The translations under genes and the position numbers were made by a program. A stretch of DNA of 64,000 nt from Panthera uncia (taxonomy: Eukaryota; Chordata; Mammalia; Carnivora; Felidae), in contig NC_064810.1 in NCBI RefSeq assembly GCF_023721935.1, positions 59,127,532 through 59,191,531 of the forward strand. The letters run 5' to 3'. Below, in pieces: positions 11,651-22,799 of the stretch. The notes under the pieces are model-generated. The model saw nothing but the letters and a program-made list of their open reading frames with translations, ran no database searches and had not been told where the DNA came from. Position 1 is the first letter of the stretch. Every line of letters starts with the position of its first letter.

Positions 11651-12679
11651 TTTCGACTACTATTATCTACATGGATGTATTTTAATATTGAGGTAGTCCA
11701 TTAGATTTAATTGAATTGGTTCTGACTGGGTGATACACTTTTGGTGAATATACTTTGGAATGAAGTTCTTATATCCTCTGTTTTTTCTAATTATAACTTT
11801 CAGAACATACAAATGTTTGATATACCTTTGAGCTTTACGAAAGGCTTTCATATTCTGTTTAAGTCGGTTTGCTCTAATAATTTTGAATATTAAATATTAG
11901 CAGTGATCTTTTGTATTACTATGTAGAAAACTTATAGTCAGAGGTTGAAATGTTGATCTATATACCATTTCAGTGCCACAATAATTTCATAGATTTGATT
12001 TCCTTGTTCCTCCTTAGTTTTCATTTTTTTAAACAATCTTCTTTGGGCAGGTAAAGATGAATTCTATGCATTTTTAAGGGAAGTCAATATTTTAACAGAA
12101 TAGGAAAGATATGATGCCACCTATATATTTGTATATATGTGTAATAAGAAATACTTCCATTCAGTTGAAAGGCTGCTGTGAGAACCAATACAGTAAATCC
12201 ATTTAGCATGTAAGATTTTATATATGATGCAATTCACGCATATTTGGGATTTGATACTTCCTTTGTCTAAGTTGAACTAGAAGAGATTTTTGCTGAATAG
12301 TAATTCCAAAAATTTGTTTTGGCTTTCACAGGGAATAAGGTGCATGACTATCTACATAAGATCAAGTCCATATTGATCATCATTTCCTTTTTGAAGTGCA
12401 GCATAATGGGGGTATAATTGCTTAAGCTGAAAGCACCCAAAAATAGATCTCTCAAGGTTACCTGGTAGATTTCTAAGCTGGTGGTCGCTCATCAGCACTG
12501 GCTGGGATTCCTTGCAGAGAGAAGAGATGTCAGGGACAATCCCAACCTACCATTTTGAGGACTTTTTGTCACTCTAGGTACCTTCTAACTTTTTCCTCAC
12601 CATCCGCTTTTTACCTAATTACCTCATACCATAAAATAGAGATAACTGATTTAAACAATAACAATAATTGGAAACTGCT

Positions 12680-12870
12680 CTGGACAACGTACATTTAAAA
12701 AAAATTTTTTTTAACGTTTATTTATTTTTGAGACAGAGAGAGACAGAGCATGAACGGGGGAGGGTCAGAGAGAGAGGGAGACACAGAATCCGAAACAGGC
12801 TCCGGGCTCTGAGCGGTCAGCACAGAGTCCGACGCGGGGCTCGAACTCACGGACTGGACAACGTACATTT
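12680..12870 (-). mobile_element. Young, 5'-truncated feline SINE with perfect 17-bp target-site duplication
   Basis: The element (12697-12853) runs from the A-tail ('aaaaaaaattttttttaacg') to 'ctcgaactcacgga', so the first part of the tRNA head is missing. It is bracketed by identical copies of 'ctggacaacgtacattt' at 12680-12696 and 12854-12870. The body keeps several CpGs ('gtccgacgcggggctcgaac'), another sign of recent insertion. Confidence 0.95.
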
Positions 12871-12962
12871 TTAAAGGTTTTGCGTGTCTGTTCTGCACAT
12901 GGCAATGCTTTAGGTCTGGATAAGAGTGGATTAACCAGGTACAATTAATTTGCTCTGCCTAG

Positions 12963-13073
12963 TTTGCTGTTGCTAGTTCTGTTGAATGTGACGCTGTTTC
13001 TGAAGCTGTCAAGGATAGAATCTGCTGCTCAGTCCCTTTACCGTCTCCACCTCCAAGAAGAGAAATCTCTGCA
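12963..13073 (+). CDS. GRAMD1C: GRAMD1C exon, transmembrane segment and start of C-terminal helix
   Basis: The acceptor is 'tctgcctag|TTTG' and the donor 'CTGCA|gtaagt'. After the split Phe codon it reads LLLLVLLNVTLFLKLSRIES, completing a single hydrophobic span of about 22 residues, then a charged helix (RLHLQEEKSL). It ends in a split His codon. 111 bp. Confidence 0.93.
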
Positions 13074-13299
13074 GTAAGTCTTTTTTTCCCCCCAACCTGT
13101 TATTATTTCAGTAATTCTCTAGCTGCAGAAAACTGAATTCCGGTTTAGAGATTTTGGTTTGCTAACTATACTTTAGTCATAAGGTTTTTTTAATTTAATT
13201 TTTTGCTTTGTTTGCAAATTCATAGGACACTGATGATTTCTAGAAACGACAAGATTAGAAGCTATTCCCCTTATTTTTAAGATGGTATTTTTTTTTCAG

Positions 13300-13405
13300 T
13301 TTAGCCTCCGGTATGCTGTCAAGAGCAGAAAGTATTGAGAAGAACAAAGACCAGGCCCATCATTTAAAAGGAGTGCTCCGAGACTCTATCGTGATGCTCG
13401 AACAG
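13300..13405 (+). CDS. GRAMD1C: GRAMD1C exon, C-terminal helix
   Basis: The acceptor is 'tttttttttcag|TTTA' and the donor 'GAACAG|gtaggc'. It reads LASGMLSRAESIEKNKDQA then HHLKGVLRDSIVMLEQ and ends on a whole codon. 106 bp. Confidence 0.93.
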
Positions 13406-13808
13406 GTAGGCAACTCTGTGTACCACACTACATAGTACTTTCATACCAGTATGAAGCAGTTACTCTTCTGGTTGTGTGAGAATATTTACCATACCATTAT
13501 TTGAAGAAACCCCCCTCCTAGAGACAACTATCCTTGCCAGTTTCTATATTATGCATTTTATATGTATAGTCACTTGCATTTTTTTTCAAAATGGGAGCAT
13601 ACTGTACACACCATTGCATGCCCTCATTTTACAATTAGTAATATATTTTGAAGATGTTTCCATATCAGCATGTACATTTGACTCTTGAATAATGTCAAGG
13701 TTAGGGGTGCCGAGCACTGCACAGTTGAAAATCACATATAATTTTGACTCCCCCAAAACTTAACTACTAATAGCCTACTGTTGACCAGAAGCCTTACTGA
13801 TAACAGAG

Positions 13809-14073
13809 TCGATTAACACATATTTTTATTTTATTTAAAAAAAATTTTTTTAATGTTTATTTAGTTTTGAGAGAGAGACATCACGATCAAGGGAGGAGGG
13901 GCAGAGAGAGAAGGAGACACGGAATCTGAAGCAGGGTCCAGTCCAGGCTCCCAGCCATCAGCACAGAGCCTAACGCAGGGCTCAAACCCACAAACTGAGA
14001 TCATGACCTGAGCTGAAGTCGGATGCTTAACTGACTGAGCCACCCAGGTGCCCCTCGATTAACACATATTTTA
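13809..14073 (-). mobile_element. Feline tRNA SINE, minus, with target-site duplication
   Basis: The element at 13828-14054 is flanked by 'tcgattaacacatattt' on both sides (beginning at 13809 and at 14055). The A-tail is 'taaaaaaaattttttta' and the head 'gagccacccaggtgcccc'. The preserved duplication shows a clean retrotransposition event. Confidence 0.93.
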
Positions 14074-14529
14074 TATGTTACATGTATTATGTGCTGTATT
14101 CTAACAATGAAGTAAGCTAGAGAAAAGAAAATGTTATTAAGAAGATCATAAGGAAGAGAAAACACATTTACAGTACTGTCCTGTAAAAAATCCACATGTG
14201 AGTGGACCCTCGCAGTTCAAACCTGTGTTGTTCAAAGGTCAACTGTATACATCTACCTCATTCTTTTTATTGATACTTCTATATAAAAATTTATGCTTAA
14301 TATTAACTTTTTGTAGAAGTACACTGTATACACTGTTGATTATTTTGTTTTTATCTATTCACCATATATCTTGGAGATGCTTCCATATTAGCATAAAAGC
14401 AGCTCCTATTAACAAGTGCATAGAATTCAACAGTATAAGTGTACCATAATTACTTATTTTACCAGCCCTCCATTAAAGAATAAACATTTAGGTTGTTCTG
14501 ATGTGTTGCTGTAAACATTTATCTCTTTA

Positions 14530-14617
14530 AAAAATTTTTTTTAAATGTTTTATTTATTTTTGAGAGACAGAGACAGAGAGACAGAGCATGAGCAGGGGAG
14601 GGGCAGAGTGAGAGAGA

Positions 14618-14667
<50 letters not shown>

Positions 14668-14794
14668 CTGAAGCAGGCCCCAGGCTCTGAGCTGTCAGCA
14701 CAGAGCCCGACACGGGGCTCAAATTCACGGGCTGTGAGATCATGACCTGAACCGAAGTTGGACGCTTAACCAACTGAGCCACCCAGGTGCTCCT
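14530..14794 (-). mobile_element. Feline tRNA SINE, minus, with expanded (GA)n
   Basis: A standard SINE whose GA-rich segment has expanded to about 55 bp of near-pure GA (about 14609-14664). The head reads 'gagccacccaggtgctcc'. The short open frames on both strands here come from the GA/TC repeat. Confidence 0.93.
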
Positions 14795-15289
14795 GAAGAT
14801 TTATTTCTTGAAGACAGTATCATCAATATGTGATACTCAGTTCCATGAGTCAAAACTTAGGATTCCCTTTGAAAAATAAGATTACTGTTTCCATCATAAT
14901 ATAGTACATGCGTACTTTTCAAGCTTAAAAAAGAGAATGATAGAAGAGTAGAAAACTTATAGTTCTAGCATTCAGACATAGTCACTATTAATATTTTGTT
15001 TCCTTCTATCCCTTTTTTCTGGGCATTGGTTTTTAGAAGATTCATTTTTTTCTCAGGATGCCATGTGGGGCATTAAAGTTGCCCCAACTTAAAGGTGCTT
15101 CAACTAGGCATTTGTCACATGCGCGGTATCTACAGCTCTTGGTGCCGTTCCCCTCCCACTCTCAGTGGGAATAGGTCATATTTGCACTTTCCTCCTCAGC
15201 CTCCTGTTTCCCCAACTCTCAACTGATGACTGTGCCTCAAAGAGAAAAGAGAGTTTTCCTCTCCTTCCGTAACCAGACCTACAGACCCT

Positions 15290-17700
15290 CCAATTGCTGC
15301 ACTCTGTCCTCTTGTCCACAGCTGTCAGAGCATCGCTCTGCCTGTGAGGAGAGTCCCAGCATGTGCTAGTGGGAGACCCTGTTCGTCCATCACCCTCAGG
15401 CTTCCCATTTCAGTCTCCCTCATTCAACTGGATCTTTCCCATCTGCACATGGCCCCTGCTCTAGTCTCTTCTACATCAAAGCACCCACGCCATCCACATC
15501 CTTCTCTCTCTGCTCCCTTTCACAGTCGGGCTCTTTCCCAGTTGCCTGTGGTGGCTGCCACTACTTTATCCTTCATAACCTGTTCACTTTTTTAAGGTTT
15601 TATTGTCACCAAAGTCACTCCTTCACATGGTTAACTTGTTCTACCAGGCTCGCTCAGAAAAAAAGCAGTCCCACTATATACTTTCCCAAATACAACAATC
15701 TTTAACTCTTTTAGTTTCTTTTGGTGTGTACCTCCATATTTATAAACAACAAGCGTGTACTGATACTTCTTGGTTTTTCAGTTTTAGACATGATCATTTG
15801 ACCCATTATGGAAGACAAACATTTTGTTTTGTTTTCTTTCACCTCTTCCTGCCTCCATTTCTGATCCCCCATGCTCCCAAAGAAGTTATAATCTTGGTAT
15901 GATCAGCATCCAGTGTTTATTTTGACAAAGTTTGCTATTCTGAGCTGAGCGATGGAATAAACCAGGACTACTTTTTCTTTTCTGTGCTTTTTCTTATTCC
16001 TGAAATTGTCTTACTACTGTTGGTTAATTAACCATTATTTATAAGTATGTCATCTCCTAAAGCTCTGTTTGTTTGTAAGTCTCCTGTCATAACCTTCATT
16101 CCCCTTGGGTATTCTGTGGGTGGAGCCTCCTGGCTGGCTCCAGTCAGGTCCAGGGGCCCTCTCTGCAGGGACACAGCCACCATCCTGGGGCTTCCTGTTG
16201 AACACCTCCTCTGTTTCCCATATCCAGAATGTTTTCTGCTTTCCTGGTTTACTCCCTCCTTTTAATGGAGAATATTGTCTAATAGCATCCTGAGAAAGAG
16301 AGCATGGAGGTAAATATTTGAAGACTTAATCTGTGTGCAAGTTTTTTACTCCATCCTTTCCCTTGATTAATAGTTTGGCTGGGAAGAGAACTCTAGCTTG
16401 GAAACAATGTTTCTTCAGAGTTTTTAAGACATTGCCCCTTTGTTTCTCTGCTTCTAGTGTTGCTATTGAAAATTCTGAAGCTATTACCATTCCTCATCCT
16501 TTAATCTGGAAACTCATGCCCTTTAGTTCTAGGAAATACTGAATTATACAGTTGATGATCTCCTCTCCTCCACTCTCTTTTCTGACTTTCTGCGGCTCCT
16601 GTAATTGAGATGTCTACCTTCTTTTGGACAGACTGTCTAATCTTACTTTTTCTTTTCAGCTTCCATCTTTGCCTTTTTGTTCTGCTTCCTCAGAGTTCCT
16701 CAACTTAATCTTCACTAAATTGTCCCTTTTTCAATTTTTGCTAACAAGTTTTTGATTCCAAAGACTTCTCTGAATTTTTTTTTATGGCATTATGATCTTT
16801 TTAAATGACTATAGTATCTTCATCTCTCTGATCATATTACTGATGGCTAAAAACTTTTTCCCTTCTTCTTGCATACTTATTTTCCATCAAGATCCTTTCC
16901 TGTTTTGATTTCTGTCCTTAAAGTTAGGAGATTTCATTACATGTCTATAGTCCTTGGTTGTCTGCTTGTGTGGATCAGAAGTTGTTAAGCTCGTAATGTA
17001 GGTTGGGCTGGTGTCTCCTGAACTTCTCTGTAGATCTGGCTGGGCTGTTGGTTGAGAAACCCTGATATCACTGTCTTTGGGTCTTTCCTCTTAGATTGGT
17101 CAGTTTCTACAAAGAAGTGTCTTCCAGTCTCCACCCAAAGGATTAAGGGCTGGCTGCTGGCATTTTAGGAGGAGAGCCAAAGTAGAGGGATGGAGGAGGG
17201 CAGGGCAGAGGAAGATGGTCTCACCACTCTTTTATACAATCCCCATTTTGGGGATTGTACCACTGTCCTAAATGGTGTCTTATTGTCCCTGGGTCAACCA
17301 GAGATCCTCTCCAGATGATAAAATTGTAGACCTCTACCAGGTAGTAGAAGAGCACAAATGCCATTCAGTCATTACCTTAGTCCCTTCCTCTATATTCCCA
17401 CTTTCAGAGATTCCTGTCAATTCCTGAGGCTTTTGAGGATCCTTCAGGGTAGATTTGGTTGGTTCTCAGCTTTCTCTGCAGTTCGCTTAGGAGTTCACTT
17501 TTTCTGGTCTCCTAAGTCATCCATCTGCTTTCTTGTTTCCAAAGTTTTGCCTTTTCTGTTCTCCCTGTCCTTGTGGATGTATGCCTTTAAAGAGTCCCTT
17601 TATTGTGCTTTTAGTGGGTTTCAGGAGGAAGTAAAATTGGATGCCTGTGTTTAAGCCAGTATTCGCTCTTCAGGTCACTCCTGCCTTATTTTCTTCCCCA
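15290..17700 (-). other. CT-rich intronic DNA with L2-like remnants
   Basis: Long CT-rich stretches with phrases such as 'cttcattccccttgggtatt' and 'caaagcacccacgccatcca' resemble the antisense strand of ancient LINE-2 copies. Divergence is too high to set boundaries. Several open frames of 60-100 codons occur because stops are rare in CT-rich DNA; none has coding features. Confidence 0.4.
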
Positions 17701-17844
17701 TATCTTCCACTGATATTGCTCCGGCTAAAGTCCCCAGTGAGCTCTGGCTGTTAAAATTAATATAGCTGTTTTTAGTTTTCACCTTACAGTGTAAGCATTT
17801 GACAGAGCTGACCACTCTTTTCATGAAATGTATCTAATCTGGCC

Positions 17845-18160
17845 TTCTTTAAAACTATAAAAAAAAATCCAGCTTTATTGTGATATAATTGACACACTAT
17901 AAAATTCGCCTTTTAAAGAATTCTTAATATATTCACAAAGTTATACAACCATCACCACTAATTCCAGAGCATTTTTATCACCCTCAAAAGAAACCCTATA
18001 TCCATTAGCAGCCTCTCACCATGCTTCATTCTCTCAGCTTCTAGTCACTAATCTGCTTTTTATTTCTATAGGTTTGCCCACGCTGGACGTTTCATATAAA
18101 TGGAATCATATACTATATGGTCTTTTGTGACTGGCTTTTTTTACTTAGCATAAAGTAAAA
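17845..18160 (-). mobile_element. Old LINE-1 (L1M) 3' end, antisense
   Basis: 'ttgtgatataattgacacac', 'ttatacaaccatcaccacta', 'aatggaatcatatactatat' and 'tgtgactggctttttttact' are the reverse complement of an L1M 3' UTR. It is diverged. Confidence 0.75.
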
Positions 18161-18712
18161 TGACTTTTTGCTGGTTAAAACTATCTCCTCGACTTGACCT
18201 CTTCCTGGTCCAATGCTCCAGACTTTCTGCGTTAGATTCTCTTCCCTTCTCCTCTCCTTCCCTTCAAGTGGCCTCATCCACTCCCCTAGGTTGTGCCATG
18301 TGTGCCATTGACTCCCAGATCCACTTCCCTTACCCTAACCTCTTCCCTGAGCTCCAGACTCATGTGGTCACTTGCTGACTTGGCATCTTCTCCTGGGTAC
18401 TGACAGGCCACCACAAATTGATCATGACCAAAGCAGACTTCAGTTTTCATCCTGAGCTAGGTAGGCCTGATTCTCCTCTAGTTGACGTAATTTCAGAAAA
18501 TGACACTATGATCCTCCAGTCAGAAATTTAGTGCATTGTGTGAGCATATATGTATAGATGTGATGGTACGTTTTAGTCCTGTATCCCTCACTAGTCTGTC
18601 AGCTCTAGGACAGCAGGGATGGTGCCTATTTGGTTCACCATTGTATATGCAGTGCTTAGTACAAACCCAGCATGTGAGAGGTAAGCAATTAACATTTACT
18701 GAATGAACAAAG
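18161..18712. mobile_element. L2-like remnant
   Basis: CT-rich sequence ('actcccagatccacttccct') is followed at about 18590-18712 by an L2 3'-end pattern in plus orientation: 'tctaggacagcagggatggt', 'cagtgcttagtacaaaccca', 'ttaacatttactgaatgaac'. Ancient and diverged. Confidence 0.5.
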
Positions 18713-18811
18713 GAATGAATACAAAGAAGAATAATTCTTGCTCTCAAGTTGCCTATAATTTTATTAGAAAAATCAGATATATTGTTAAAGACTATAAAAA
18801 AATACAAAGTT

Positions 18812-19000
18812 GGGGCGCCTGGGTGGCTCAGTCAGTTAAGCAATCGACTCTTGGTTTCGGCTCAAGTTGTGATTGCAGGGTCATGGAATCTCACTTCCCC
18901 CCCCCCCCCCCACCCCCCCCCCCATCGGAGCAGAGCCTGCTTGAGATTCTCCCTCCACCCTCTCTCCCTCAGTGCGGTCTCTCAAAATTAAAAAAAAAAA
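18812..19000 (+). mobile_element. Feline tRNA SINE carrying a poly-C tract
   Basis: The head is 'ggggcgcctgggtggctcag'. The usual centre of the element is replaced by C15-A-C11 at 18897-18923, after which 'cagagcctgcttgagattct' and the tail resume. The A-tail ends near 19000, and short imperfect duplications ('tacaaagtt' and 'tacacagtt') flank it. Confidence 0.88.
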
Positions 19001-19459
19001 GTACACAGTTAAGTGTTAAGTACATAGTAATGCTTTGGGAGTTTAAAGGCAGGATGACTAGGGAAGGTGACACGGAGACGGTGGTGATGGGTAAGTTTTA
19101 GATGGGTGAATACAAGCGTGAAGGAAATAGCAAGCAAAGGCCTGGAGGTGCCACTTGAGTCGTTCAGGGGACAGTGGCAAGACCACTGCCACTTGAGAAA
19201 CCATTTAAGGAAACAACCTACTGGGAGGCAGAATGTGCAACAGGACAGTGCGGGGAGAAGAGCGGGGTACAGTGGACAGGAAGAGCTCCTGAGCAGGCGT
19301 ACTGACACACACCCGAAGCAGCTGGCTGTTGTATAAATTCAGTCTTTTATCTGGGCATCAGTAGAAACAAAACTATATCAAATATATAAATGTAAACTTT
19401 TGGCATAAAAATAAGCAGGTGAAACTTAATCTTATTTTGAAAATTAATTTTGTTTGCAG

Positions 19460-19540
19460 TTAAAGAGCTCACTTGTTATGCTTCAGAGAACTTTTGATCT
19501 ACTAAATAAAAACAAGACTGGCATGACTGTCAAAAGCTAG
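19460..19540 (+). CDS. GRAMD1C: GRAMD1C last coding exon
   Basis: The acceptor is 'tgtttgcag|TTAA'. It reads LKSSLVMLQRTFDLLNKNK, then TGMTVKS, and stops at TAG (19538-19540). The frame follows in phase 0 from the exon ending at 13405. The last residues form an amphipathic Leu-rich helix. Confidence 0.94.
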   Translation, partial: LKSSLVMLQRTFDLLNKNKTGMTVKS

Positions 19541-21185
19541 TGATCTCAAGGCCTGAAACTGTAGAGATACTTGGAACTAAAAGAAAACGTCTTAAAGAAA
19601 ACCAGAGGATGAAGGATTTTAATTGTCACAGGAACATTTCCATATTTTCTCATTATTGATACTTTTAATATGAACAATCTTTTTAATAACATTAATGTGA
19701 TGACTAGTCTCTGATGGCCTTAATGATCCATTCTTTCACTTCTTACACGTAATTCTAAGCAGTGGATTTCTCCAGTGGAAGTATTCTCCAGTGGATATTT
19801 CAGGTGAAATACGTTGTGGACTTGAATTTCTACAATACAAAAAGAAAATGAGACACTCCGAACTGAGTAGTATGGCCTTGTTTTTACAGTGAGATTTGAA
19901 GTTTGATGCTTTATCTGTTAGCACAGAATCAGTACGTGTTCGACAGGCTGCTTTCCCAGTTGAGATACACTGAGGATGCTAAAGAAAATTTAAGAATAAA
20001 CCTCTGTATCATTATGAATTGTGAAGGACCAGGTTTCAGGCATGTATTATAACATTTCTAAGTTTGTGTACTGTAAATATTACAGTGTCTTCATTTTTTC
20101 TTTAGCATGGGAATTCAGTAGTCAGGTTCTGAATCTGCAACTTGGTAATTATTACCTGAAAGGTTCTTCAGCCGTTGTATCTTTTTGAAGATAGATGTTT
20201 CAGGAGCTATGAGAGGTGAGATTATCTTGGCTCTTCATGTATCAAATGGTGGAAGAGTAAATTCTGGAAAAGGAGACATGTAGGGTACCAACACTCAAAA
20301 TGAAGAACCACGTGCTGATTTTAAAAACGAGAGGATTATGTTAAAATCTGGGCACTTAGTGGCCGATCAAAGGAATACTTGAACTAAGTGTGGCTTTAGC
20401 TTAGCACTCTTTCATGGTGGAAGCGAACCACCTGGTTGAAAATAATCTGTGGATTACTTTTCAGGAGTCATATATGTCTTCACTTACTCATTCACGTGTG
20501 TAGCTTGTTTCAGTTGGGAAGTTATAACCAGACACAAACTTGAGCTCTTCAATAAAAACTTTTGGGGGCACTGTATCCCTGTACTAGTGCACTGACTGAA
20601 CTTCTAGGCCAGACAGAAGCTTGGCTCTTTCACAACAATTTTTTAGGCATGTATGTCTCAATATGATGTCTTTGGAACAAGAGAAAGATAGTGCCGAGTA
20701 ATTTGTATCTATTCTTACTGTTTGGACAATTACTTCCCTTTAGTTATATGTTTCTTTTTTCCCCCAGAGTCACCAAAGCCACATGAGATAGCTAAAGTCA
20801 TTTTTGAGATGCCTGTAGAGAATGAAAGTATTAACTTCATTACAGGGAAAATGGATTTCTCTGGGTGGTTCCCAACAAACCTACATTGGGGTACCAGTGT
20901 ACTTACCTGGGGTTTTTGAAAAAAGGATTTATGAAGTGTCTGGCTGTGAGCAAGAGTCACTGGATATTAAACTTGAAGACTTGTTCTCTGTTAAATTCAC
21001 AAAAATGATCAGTGGCAAGCTGAATGTTCTTGTGATGTTATTTAAAACTTGTACTTCATAAACATACCTCAAAGGAAATTAACAAAGTTGCTTTATAGAT
21101 TGAACATGTATGCATGCAGAATTCAATTAATTGCATTTCAGCCTGTTAATGTAAATTGATACCAATAAAACCCAAAATGTCTGAG
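19541..21185 (+). other. GRAMD1C: GRAMD1C 3' UTR with poly(A) signal
   Basis: From the stop codon to the canonical signal AATAAA at 21164-21169, followed by a T/GT-rich stretch ('gagttgtagtttttcttttt') suited to cleavage near 21185. A second AATAAA-like site lies near 21298. The region has no recognised mobile element. Open frames at 20722-21061 are not in phase with any exon and I do not treat them as genes. Confidence 0.75.
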
Positions 21186-21449
21186 TTGTAGTTTTTCTTT
21201 TTCTGTTTAAAAAAAAAAAAACCCAAACAAAAATAACTAGAAACGCTGCTACAGTGAAAAAGTGTATATGGGCCTACACTCTTAAAATTTTGTGCAAAAA
21301 TAAAACCCAAAGAGGACTCTACGGTCATCTTCGGGCAATTTCATTTCAAATATGCAGACTGTTGGAACAAAAGTACTAGTAGGCCTGCTGGTCTAATGTA
21401 GAATCTGCTTGCCAGAAATCATGAAAATGAACAAGCTTTATAAATTAAC
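21186..21449. other. Short GRAMD1C-ZDHHC23 intergenic spacer
   Basis: About 260 bp of ordinary AT-rich DNA between the GRAMD1C poly(A) site and the CpG island of the next gene on the same strand. No repeat or element was recognised. Confidence 0.7.
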
Positions 21450-22640
21450 AGCTCAGGGACGGCGATGGGCCTTTAAGGGAAGGCTGGAGAATTTGGGGGC
21501 GGTACCTCGGGAACAGTTCGCGGTGGAGATCTCCCCCTAAGCCTGTTGCCAGCGTCTGAATGAAGGGTGGCCCACCCACGAGTCCCCAGTACTTTGGGAA
21601 CCCTCCGGGTTCCCGGGGTTCCCGTCTTTCCGTCGGCACTTCCCCCGGCCGTGGGTTTGGGCTTGCCCCGCCCACGTACCGCCCGCCCTCGGGCACTGGC
21701 GGGGCCGCACGGGGGCCGGGAGGGGCGGAGGTGCCGGGCCAGCCCTGCGCCTCGCCGCTGGCGCCCGCGCCCGGGAGCACGTCCTCGGGCCCTCGGATCC
21801 CCGCGTCCTCCGGGCGCCAGGGCCTCGGGCCGGGGGAGGGGCCTCACCGGCGGGCCCCGCGGGGCGGCGGGCGGCGCACGTGCGGACGGGCGGGGATCCC
21901 CGGCGCCGGAGGCGGGGCACCCGGAAGCGCGCGCGGACTTGCCACACCGAGCCCGGCGGGCAGGGGGGCGGCGGGGAGGCGGGCGCACTGCCCCGGCCGC
22001 GGCCGGCTGTGCTCACAGGTGGGCGGCGGCGGCGAAGGCGCGGCGGAGCGGAGCCGGGGTCCTCGAGACTCCAGCAGTCACACCGAGAGCCCAGCGGCTC
22101 CGAGCTGGGAAGACGCGTCCGCGCCTCGGGAGGAACCGGCCGTTCTCCCCGCCACCTCGGCCTCTTTGGCTGCAGCCGCACCTCGGCCCTGGAGCGCAGG
22201 TAACTTCCTTTCCAAGGTCATTCTTCGGGCGGGGCGGCGCTCGCGGCCCGCCCACGTCCTCACGGTCGGCGGAGGCGGGAGAGGGGCGCCCTGTGCGGAG
22301 CCGGAGCGGTGGGGCTGGACGGCGACTCTGAGCGCTGCGCGGGCGCCTGGTGGCCTCCCCGGAGCCGGCTGCAGACGCCGGCCGCAGCCCCGAGGGTGAG
22401 TTTCCACCTGCGCCCAGTCTTTGGGCGGGGACCGCTCGGCCCTCCCCAGCCTGCACCGGCAGGTGAGCGCAGCCGCCCGCGCCCTGGCTGTCCTGGGCTG
22501 TGTGGTCGGCTGTCACCATGGGAACGGCTGGTGCCCAGACGGCTCCAGCCCTGGTGGGAAGGGACGGTGAACGCGGTTGGGAGCCCTTAGAGCTCCCTGT
22601 CTGGCCAAGCCGAGAGAGAAAAGCATGATGAGAACGAGAC
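21450..22640 (+). promoter_or_regulatory. ZDHHC23: CpG island, probable ZDHHC23 promoter and 5' UTR exon
   Basis: About 1.2 kb that is extremely G+C and CpG rich, in sharp contrast to the AT-rich surroundings. It holds GC boxes (for example GGGCGGGGCGG at 22227-22237 and GGGCGGGG at 22423-22430) and no obvious TATA box, which is typical of a broad TATA-less promoter. Three good 5' splice sites could end a non-coding first exon: 'GCAG|gtaact' at 22200, 'CGAGG|gtgagt' at 22396 and 'GGCAG|gtgagc' at 22463. Long open frames on both strands are expected from the base composition. Confidence 0.85.
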
Positions 22641-22781
22641 ACCCCCTCCCCCTCTTTCTTCTCATTTTTGATTTCTCAGGCGTTGGCGGATAATCAGAGA
22701 GAGGCGTGGATGTGTTTACAAGATGAGTTGTGTTCTTTCCACCTTTACCTTCTGAGGGCTTCTTACCACTCATGGTGACAG

Positions 22782-22799
22782 GTGGAAATCGTGACACAG
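22782..22799 (+). other. ZDHHC23: ZDHHC23 5' UTR just before the start, with acceptor site
   Basis: The likely acceptor is 'catggtgacag|gtgg' (AG at 22780-22781). In the coding frame, an in-frame TGA lies at 22776. The codons just before the chosen ATG read GTG ACA CAG, where I recall the human gene having ATG ACA CAG. Confidence 0.6.

Larger units (their letters stand above)
10998..12962 (+). other. GRAMD1C: GRAMD1C intron
   Basis: It contains a plus SINE (11110-11290), a MER5-like fragment (11505-11650) and a young 5'-truncated minus SINE (12697-12853) flanked by a perfect target-site duplication. Confidence 0.8.
13406..19459 (+). other. GRAMD1C: Large GRAMD1C intron
   Basis: Six kilobases before the last exon. 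It contains minus SINEs (13828-14054 and 14530-14794), CT-rich DNA resembling L2 (about 15290-17700), a minus L1M 3' end (17845-18160), L2-like sequence (18161-18712) and a plus SINE with a poly-C insertion (18812-19000). No exon signal was found, and the small open frames here lack splice and coding support. Confidence 0.7.
5397..21185 (+). other. GRAMD1C: GRAMD1C gene, 3' half (eight coding exons plus 3' UTR)
   Basis: GRAMD1C (Aster-C) is an ER-anchored protein that moves cholesterol at plasma-membrane contact sites. The family has an N-terminal GRAM domain, a central VASt sterol-binding domain and a C-terminal membrane helix. Eight exons are visible, at 5397-5515, 7086-7228, 8021-8124, 9677-9853, 10940-10997, 12963-13073, 13300-13405 and 19460-19540 (stop). 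They join in frame with matching phases and GT-AG sites at every junction, giving about 298 codons. The translation runs from inside the VASt domain ('VVSTPWK', 'LTHDVPYHDYFYT') through 'KLSGLRRRRRTFNRTAETV' and a Leu/Val-rich transmembrane stretch to a C-terminal amphipathic region ending 'KTGMTVKS'. The GRAM domain and N-terminus lie left of the window. Assignment rests on my memory of the human protein and on 3q13.31 synteny. Confidence 0.93.

Noticed and set aside
14545..14782. Frames of Arg-Glu or Ser-Leu repeats
   Set aside because: They are translations of the (GA)n/(TC)n tract of a SINE.
18703..19101. 132-codon plus-strand open frame with a poly-Pro run
   Set aside because: It is a read-through of a SINE and its poly-C tract.
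20722..21061. Open frames near the end of the GRAMD1C 3' UTR
   Set aside because: They are short, overlap on both strands, and have no splice-phase link to GRAMD1C and no recognisable domain.
21445..22642. Several long open frames (up to 279 codons on the plus strand and 214 on the minus strand) in the GC-rich block
   Set aside because: They overlap each other on both strands, are Arg/Pro/Gly/Ala-rich as expected from CpG-island composition, and lack recognisable domains. The block is better explained as the ZDHHC23 promoter and 5' UTR.
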